DNA of 64,000 nt, taken from Variovorax paradoxus EPS. GTDB taxonomy: Bacteria; Pseudomonadota; Gammaproteobacteria; Burkholderiales; Burkholderiaceae_C. Under the pieces are notes generated by a model. The model was not told where the DNA came from. It made no database searches and worked only from the letters and a program-made list of their open reading frames with translations. The stretch is taken from positions 3,968,001 to 4,032,000 of the forward strand of contig NC_014931.1 in NCBI RefSeq assembly GCF_000184745.1, written 5' to 3'. This document shows positions 58,831 through 64,000 of the stretch, in pieces. Numbering within the stretch: position 1 is the stretch's first letter; every line of letters starts with the position of its first letter. A program made the translations under genes and the position numbers.

Positions 58831-61371
58831 ATGCCCCTCTCCTCCCCGCTGGCGGTTGCCCGCAGTGCCGTGAATGCCTCGCCGCTCTCCTGGTGGCGCC
58901 GCTGGTGGCGTCGACAAACGCCGGTCCTGCAGGACGCGGTCGCCATGCTCGCGCCGATGGCGGCAGTGCTGCTTTTCCTCGCGGCCATCGTTTCCGCTTT
59001 CTGGTATCTGCGAACCGAGGAAGTCGAGCGCGAGCAGGAGTCGGTACGCCGCGACGTCGAATACGCCCAGCAGCGCATGCGCCTTCGGTTGCTGGAGCGC
59101 CAGGAACAGTTGATGCGCATTGCGCGCGATGCGTCCAACCGCGAGATCGACCCGACCGAGTTCACGAGCCGCGCCGAATCGCTCGTGAGCCAGTTCCCCG
59201 AGTTGCAGACCATCACCTGGATCGACGACCGCCGCCGCTTCAAGGCCGGCTATGCGGCGCCCAGCGTGCATCCCGCGCAGCAGCACCTGATCGGCGACGT
59301 GCTGCGGCCCGGCGACATCGAAAGCAACTACGCCCTGGCGCGCGAACTGCGCCAGCCGGTGTATTCGCAACCCGTGGCCGGCGGCGATCCGGCCGCGATG
59401 CTGCAGTTGCACATTCCTCTTTTCGATCAGGGCCTGTTCGCGGGGGTGGTGCTCGGCGAGTTCTCGGTCGATGGGCTGCTGCGCTACGGCATGCCTTCTG
59501 AAGTGCAGGCGCGCTACGCGGTCTCGCTGCTCGACGCCAAGGGCAACGTGATCGCCGGCAACACGACCAACCTGAAGGACAGCGGCACGCGGCTGCTGCC
59601 CTGGTCGGAGCGCACCAACGAATACGAGGTGCCCGTGTCCCCCGTCGGCAATGCGCTGATCCTGCGTGCGCAGGCTTACCGCACCTCGCAGGGCGTGGTG
59701 GGCAACGGCCTCTTCTGGCTGGTCTGCGCGCTCAGCGTGCTCACGAGCTGGATGCTGATCGGCACCTGGCGCCACACGCGCCGACGGCTGCAGGCCCAGC
59801 AACGCCTGGTCGCCGAGACGAATTTCCGCCGAGCAATGGAAAACTCCATGCTGACCGGCATGCGCGTGCTCGACCTGCAAGGCCGCATCACCTACGTGAA
59901 CGCCGCGTTCTGCGCGATGACCGGCTGGAGCGAAGCCGAACTGGTCGGCCAGTCGCCGCCCTTTCCCTACTGGCTGGAATCCGACCGCGAAGTGATGAAC
60001 GAGCGGCTCGAAGAAGAGCTGCACGGACGCGCCCTCCCCGGCGGCTTTCAGGTACGCGTGAAGCGCAAGAACGGCAGCGTGTTCAACGCCCGCCTCTACG
60101 TCTCTCCACTGATCGATGCGCGCGGCCATCAGACCGGCTGGATGACGTCGATGACCGACATCACCGAGCCGACGCGCATCCGCGAGCAGTTGTCGGCGTC
60201 GTACGAACGCTTCACCACGGTGCTCGAGGCGCTCGATGCGGCGGTGTCGGTCGCGCCCATCGGCAGCGAGGAACTGCTGTTCGCCAACAAGCTGTACCGC
60301 CTCTGGTTCGGCTCCGACACCGTGGGCCACTTGGGCATGGTGGCGCAGGCCGGCGTGCCGGCGTCGAACGCGCACGACGAGGGCCTGGACGACGTGGACC
60401 CGTACGCCGGTCTTCCCATCGACACGCTCACCGCCGCGCAAGCCGCCAACAACGAAATCTTCGTGCCGCACCTCGGCAAATGGCTCGAAGTGCGCTCGCG
60501 CTACCTGACGTGGGTGGACGGCCGTCTTGCGCAACTCGTGATCGCCACCGACATCACGCCGCGCCGCGATGCCGAGGAGCAGGCAGCCGCGCAGGCGGAC
60601 AAGGCCCAGGCCGCGAGCCGCCTGATCACGATGGGTGAAATGGCATCGAGCGTGGCACACGAACTCAACCAGCCGCTCACGGCCATCACCAACTACTGCA
60701 ACGGGATGATGTCGCGCATCAAGGGGCAGACGATCGACACCGAGGCGCTGCTTGCAGCGCTGGAGAAGACATCGAAGCAGGCCCAGCGCGCCGGCCAGAT
60801 CATTCAGCGCATCCGCTCTTTCGTGAAGCGCAGCGAACCGAACCGCACGCCTGCCGACGTGGCCACCATGGTGAGCGAAGCCGTCGAGCTCGCGGGCATC
60901 GAGCTGCGCCGCCGCAACGTGCGCCTGAACCACTACGTGGCCGCGCGGCTGCCGGTGGTGCGGGTCGATCCGATCCTGATCGAGCAGGTGATGGTCAACC
61001 TGCTGAAGAACGCGGCCGAATCCATCGACCTCGCCGACCGGCCGCTCGCGCGCCGCAGCGTCGAGCTGCGCGTGCTGCCCAAGACCATCGAGGGGCAGAA
61101 CGCCATCGAGTTTTCGGTGCAGGACACGGGCAAGGGCCTGTCGCCCGAAGTCATGGACCGGCTGTACGAAGCCTTCTTCTCCACCAAGCCCGAAGGCATG
61201 GGCATCGGGCTGAATCTGTGCCGCACCATCGTCGAGTCGCACCGCGGCCGGATGCAGGCGGAGAACATCTACAATGGCCCGGATGTGATCGGATGCCGTT
61301 TTTCCTTCTGGATTCCGGTGTTGGACGCTATCAGTTCCGTAGCTAGCGACGAGGCAAAGGTACCTGCATGA
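58831..61371 (+). CDS. membrane-bound PAS-domain sensor histidine kinase (FixL/DctB-like)
   Basis: An 846-residue sensor kinase. Two transmembrane helices (about 38-60 and 291-312) enclose a periplasmic sensor domain of about 230 residues. Two PAS domains follow (about 332-450, with I-T-Y-V-N-A-A-F-C-A-M-T-G-W, and about 455-585). The kinase core comes next: phospho-acceptor H610 in V-A-H-E-L-N-Q-P-L, N box L-L-K-N-A-A-E-S, and G boxes D-T-G-K-G-L and G-M-G-I-G-L. The stop overlaps the response-regulator start (ATGA). The ligand is unknown; the position beside aceE suggests a carbon or redox signal, which is inference. Confidence 0.93.
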   Translation: MPLSSPLAVARSAVNASPLSWWRRWWRRQTPVLQDAVAMLAPMAAVLLFLAAIVSAFWYLRTEEVEREQESVRRDVEYAQQRMRLRLLERQEQLMRIARDASNREIDPTEFTSRAESLVSQFPELQTITWIDDRRRFKAGYAAPSVHPAQQHLIGDVLRPGDIESNYALARELRQPVYSQPVAGGDPAAMLQLHIPLFDQGLFAGVVLGEFSVDGLLRYGMPSEVQARYAVSLLDAKGNVIAGNTTNLKDSGTRLLPWSERTNEYEVPVSPVGNALILRAQAYRTSQGVVGNGLFWLVCALSVLTSWMLIGTWRHTRRRLQAQQRLVAETNFRRAMENSMLTGMRVLDLQGRITYVNAAFCAMTGWSEAELVGQSPPFPYWLESDREVMNERLEEELHGRALPGGFQVRVKRKNGSVFNARLYVSPLIDARGHQTGWMTSMTDITEPTRIREQLSASYERFTTVLEALDAAVSVAPIGSEELLFANKLYRLWFGSDTVGHLGMVAQAGVPASNAHDEGLDDVDPYAGLPIDTLTAAQAANNEIFVPHLGKWLEVRSRYLTWVDGRLAQLVIATDITPRRDAEEQAAAQADKAQAASRLITMGEMASSVAHELNQPLTAITNYCNGMMSRIKGQTIDTEALLAALEKTSKQAQRAGQIIQRIRSFVKRSEPNRTPADVATMVSEAVELAGIELRRRNVRLNHYVAARLPVVRVDPILIEQVMVNLLKNAAESIDLADRPLARRSVELRVLPKTIEGQNAIEFSVQDTGKGLSPEVMDRLYEAFFSTKPEGMGIGLNLCRTIVESHRGRMQAENIYNGPDVIGCRFSFWIPVLDAISSVASDEAKVPA

Positions 61372-62000
61372 GTTTGATTCCGAAGAAGGGCACGGTCTAT
61401 GTCGTCGACGACGACGAAGCCGTACGCGATTCGCTGCAATGGCTGCTCGAAGGCAAGGACTACAGAGTCCGCTGTTTCGATTCCGCCGAATCCTTTCTCT
61501 CCCGATACGACCCGCGCGAAGTCGCCTGTTTGATCGTCGACATCCGCATGGCCGGCATGACCGGCCTCGAATTGCAGGATCGGTTGATCGAGCGGCGCTC
61601 CCCGCTGCCGATCGTGGTCATCACCGGTCACGGCGACGTGCCGATGGCGGTCGACAGCATGAAGAAGGGCGCGATGGATTTCATCCAGAAGCCTTTCAAC
61701 GACGAAGAACTCGTCACGCTGGTCGAGCGCATGCTCGAACATGCGCGCGGCGCGTTCACACAGCACCAGCAGTCGGCCAGCCGCGACGCGCTGCTGTCCA
61801 AGCTCACCGGCCGTGAGGCGCAGGTGCTCGAGCGCATCGTCGCCGGCCGCCTGAACAAGCAGATCGCCGACGACCTGGGCATCAGCATCAAGACGGTGGA
61901 GGCGCACCGCGCCAACATCATGGAAAAGCTCAACGCCAACACCGTGGCCGATCTGCTGAAGATCGCGCTCGGCCAAGCGGCCCCTGCTGCCAAGGCCTAG
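61368..62000 (+). CDS. FixJ/NarL-type response regulator
   Basis: A 210-residue regulator. The receiver domain (about 8-125) has the acidic pocket D14-D16 in V-D-D-D-E, phospho-acceptor D58 in L-I-V-D-I-R-M, the T of V-I-T-G-H-G-D and the conserved Lys in I-Q-K-P-F. The C-terminal LuxR-type HTH (about 140-200) includes L-T-G-R-E-A-Q-V-L and [19 protein letters not shown]. It is coupled by ATGA overlap to the kinase, so they are a cognate pair, FixL/FixJ-like in layout. Target genes are not visible from sequence. Confidence 0.94.
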   Translation: MSLIPKKGTVYVVDDDEAVRDSLQWLLEGKDYRVRCFDSAESFLSRYDPREVACLIVDIRMAGMTGLELQDRLIERRSPLPIVVITGHGDVPMAVDSMKKGAMDFIQKPFNDEELVTLVERMLEHARGAFTQHQQSASRDALLSKLTGREAQVLERIVAGRLNKQIADDLGISIKTVEAHRANIMEKLNANTVADLLKIALGQAAPAAKA

Positions 62001-62033
62001 ACGCTATCTCCGCTATAGCGATGCATATCCCTC

Positions 62034-62057
62034 ACGCCTGCGCAAGCGGGCGTTTTT
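62034..62057 (+). terminator. rho-independent terminator after the two-component operon
   Basis: ACGCCTGC and GCGGGCGT form an 8-bp stem (one G-T pair) around GCAA, followed by TTTTT. It lies between the response regulator and folD and should insulate folD. Confidence 0.75.
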
Positions 62058-62076
62058 ACTTGGAAAATCGAAACCG

Positions 62077-62928
62077 ATGACCGCCCAACTGATCGACGGC
62101 AACGCCCTCGCCAAAACCATCCGCGCCGAAGTCGCAGGCCGCACCGCCGCACTCAAGGCCCGTGGCGTGAACCCGGCTCTTTCCATCATCCTCGTGGGCG
62201 AAGACCCGGCCAGCCAGGTCTACACGAAGCACAAGGTCAACGACAGCACGCAGACGGGCCTCGAGGCCACGCTGGAGACCTACCCCGCCGACATGACCGA
62301 GGCCGACCTGCTGGCCCGCGTCCGCGCCCTCAACGACGACCCCGAGGTGCACGGCATCCTGGTTCAGTTGCCGCTGCCCAAGCACATGGACAGCCAGAAG
62401 GTCATCGAGACCATCTCGCCCGCCAAGGATGTCGACGGCTTCCACGTTGCCAGCGCCGGTGCGCTGATGACCGGCGCTCCCGGCTTCTGGCCCTGCACGC
62501 CGCACGGCTGCATGAAGATGCTCGAAGCGATCGGCTACGACCTGCGCGGCAAGCATGCGGTGGTCATCGGCCGCAGCAACATCGTCGGCAAGCCGATGGC
62601 CATGATGCTGCTCGCCAAGAGCGCCACCGTGACCATCTGCCACAGCGCCACGCAAGACCTGGGCGCCATCACGCGACAGGCCGACGTGATCGTCGCCGCC
62701 GTCGGCAAGCTGAACCTGCTCACGGCCGACATGGTGAAGCCCGGCGCCGTCGTCATCGACGTCGGCATGAATCGCAAGGCGGACGGCAAGCTGGCAGGCG
62801 ACGTCGATTTCGACGGCGTGAAGGAAGTGGCCGGATGGATCACCCCCGTACCCGGCGGTGTCGGCCCGATGACCCGCGCCATGCTGCTCGCCAACACCCT
62901 TGAAGCGGCCGAACGCGCCGCCAAGTAA
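62077..62928 (+). CDS. folD: bifunctional methylenetetrahydrofolate dehydrogenase/cyclohydrolase FolD
   Basis: A 283-residue enzyme interconverting methylene-, methenyl- and formyl-tetrahydrofolate with NADP+. Signature blocks are present: [14 protein letters not shown] with Tyr49 and catalytic Lys53, the V-Q-L-P-L-P block, K-D-V-D-G-F-H, the NADP-binding [11 protein letters not shown] and the C-terminal P-G-G-V-G-P-M-T. The length is normal. It lies 5 bases upstream of the oligopeptidase gene and just after a terminator, so it probably has its own promoter in the preceding 75 bases. Confidence 0.97.
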   Translation: MTAQLIDGNALAKTIRAEVAGRTAALKARGVNPALSIILVGEDPASQVYTKHKVNDSTQTGLEATLETYPADMTEADLLARVRALNDDPEVHGILVQLPLPKHMDSQKVIETISPAKDVDGFHVASAGALMTGAPGFWPCTPHGCMKMLEAIGYDLRGKHAVVIGRSNIVGKPMAMMLLAKSATVTICHSATQDLGAITRQADVIVAAVGKLNLLTADMVKPGAVVIDVGMNRKADGKLAGDVDFDGVKEVAGWITPVPGGVGPMTRAMLLANTLEAAERAAK

Positions 62929-62933
62929 CTTTC

Positions 62934-64000
62934 ATGGCCATGACTAACAACCCCCTTCTCGACTTCACCGATCTCCCGCTGTTCGACCGCATCAGGCCCG
63001 AGCATGTGGCGCCCGCCGTTGACATCCTGCTGGCAGAAGGCGAGGCCAATCTGGAGACTGTGGTCGCGCCGGAGTTTCCCGCGGATTGGCTCAAGATTTC
63101 GCGGGTGCTCGACGTGGGGGGAGAACGATTCACCCGCGCCTGGAGCGCCGTCGGCCACCTCAACGCCGTGGCCGACACGCCTGAATTGCGTGCCGCCTAC
63201 AACGAAGCCATGCCCCGCGTCACCGCGTTCTGGACCCGGGTGGGGTCCGACGAACGGCTCTACGCCAAGTACAAGGCCATCGACGTCGCCACGCTCAATG
63301 CCGAGCAGCGCCAGGCGCACCGCAACGCCGTGCGCAACTTCGTGCTTGGTGGCGCAGAGTTGCAGGGCGACGCAAAGAAGCGCTTTGCCGACATCCAGGA
63401 ACGCCAGGCCGAGCTCAGCCAGAAGTTCAGCGAGAACGCACTCGATGCCACCGATGCCTTTGCGTACTACGCCAAGCTCGGCGAACTCGAAGGCGTGCCT
63501 GAAGACGTGGTGAGCGCCGCGCGCGCTGCCGCCGAAGCCGACGGCAAGGACGGCTACAAGCTCACGCTCAAGATGCCCTGCTACCTGCCGGTGATGCAGT
63601 TCGCCAAGAGCAGCGCCTTGCGCGAAACGCTTTACCGCGCCTACGTCACGCGTGCGAGCGAGTTCGGCGATGCGGCCTTCGACAACACCGCGCTGATCAC
63701 CGAGATCCTGGCGCTGCGCGAAGAAGAGGCGAAGCTCCTGGGCTACAAGAATTTCGGCGAGTTGTCGGTCGTTCCGAAGATGGCCGAATCGCCCGAGCAG
63801 GTCGTCAAGTTCCTGCGCGATCTGGCAACGAAGGCCAAGCCGTATGGCGAACGCGACCTGGCCGACCTGCGCGCCTTTGCCGCCGAGCAACTGAACATCA
63901 CCGACCCGCAGCCCTGGGACTGGAGCTACATCGGCGAGAAGCTCAAGGAAGCGCGCTATGCCTTCAGCGAACAGGAGGTGAAGCAGTACTTCCCCGCGCC
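62934..64000 (+). CDS. prlC: M3-family oligopeptidase A (PrlC), 5' part; runs off the window
   Basis: The frame from ATG 62934 (a second ATG at 62940 is equally possible) stays open to the right edge, about 355 codons. The N-terminus N-N-P-L-L-D-F-T-D-L-P-L-F-D-R-I-R-P-E-H-V and the blocks F-T-R-A-W-S-A-V-G-H-L-N-A-V and Q-R-Q-A-H-R-N-A-V-R-N-F match the thimet-oligopeptidase-like PrlC/OpdA group, which degrades signal peptides and other short peptides in the cytoplasm. The zinc site H-E-x-x-H would lie beyond the window. It starts 5 bases after folD. Confidence 0.92.
   Translation, partial: MAMTNNPLLDFTDLPLFDRIRPEHVAPAVDILLAEGEANLETVVAPEFPADWLKISRVLDVGGERFTRAWSAVGHLNAVADTPELRAAYNEAMPRVTAFWTRVGSDERLYAKYKAIDVATLNAEQRQAHRNAVRNFVLGGAELQGDAKKRFADIQERQAELSQKFSENALDATDAFAYYAKLGELEGVPEDVVSAARAAAEADGKDGYKLTLKMPCYLPVMQFAKSSALRETLYRAYVTRASEFGDAAFDNTALITEILALREEEAKLLGYKNFGELSVVPKMAESPEQVVKFLRDLATKAKPYGERDLADLRAFAAEQLNITDPQPWDWSYIGEKLKEARYAFSEQEVKQYFPA

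Overview
The window is a gene-dense, GC-rich chromosomal segment from a betaproteobacterium of the Comamonadaceae; gene content and order look most like Variovorax or a close relative. This rests on the der-bamB-yfgM-hisS-ispG-rodZ-pilW-rlmN-ndk order, the hfq-hflX-hflK-hflC-hisZ-purA block, and a PDH operon whose E3 carries its own lipoyl domain. I see no rRNA, tRNA, insertion sequence, prophage or CRISPR array. No stretch longer than 300 bases lacks a gene; the longest gaps (about 240 bases before 51069 and 217 bases after 58613) are AT-rich promoter regions.

Layout. 1-11.4 kb is a mixed accessory-like stretch: a DUF3237 protein, a GNAT/XRE divergent pair, a tiny membrane protein, a FAD oxidoreductase, rlmB, a two-gene membrane operon with an L7/L12-like protein, a ybbA-tesA divergent pair, a cystathionine lyase-like enzyme and an AraC-VOC pair. 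11.4-28.0 kb is one long minus-strand housekeeping run, transcribed from ndk towards purA: nucleotide metabolism, rRNA methylation, pilus and rod-shape proteins, isoprenoid and tRNA charging, outer-membrane assembly, ribosome-associated GTPases, Hfq, the HflKC membrane complex and histidine/purine enzymes. Many of its genes overlap by a few bases. 28.2-37.8 kb holds RNA pseudouridylation (rluB, rluD), scpB, bamD, a DinG-type helicase, a PP2C phosphatase and zapE.

37.8-43.6 kb is the 2-oxoglutarate dehydrogenase operon (sucA, sucB, lpdA) continuing into zapE. 43.8-51.7 kb is accessory metabolism: propionyl-CoA synthetase, an isochorismatase-like hydrolase, a TetR regulator divergent from an HpaB/4-hydroxybutyryl-CoA-dehydratase-superfamily flavoprotein, a lipoprotein hydrolase, a PQQ-type sugar dehydrogenase and an NlpC/P60 peptidase. 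51.7-58.6 kb is the pyruvate dehydrogenase operon (aceE, aceF, lpdA). Between aceF and lpdA, joined to both by ATGA stop/start overlaps, lies a small proteasome-like (HslV/BPH-type) Ntn hydrolase; this is the most interesting item in the window. Divergent from aceE is a FixL/FixJ-like two-component pair, followed by folD and the start of a PrlC-type oligopeptidase that runs off the window.
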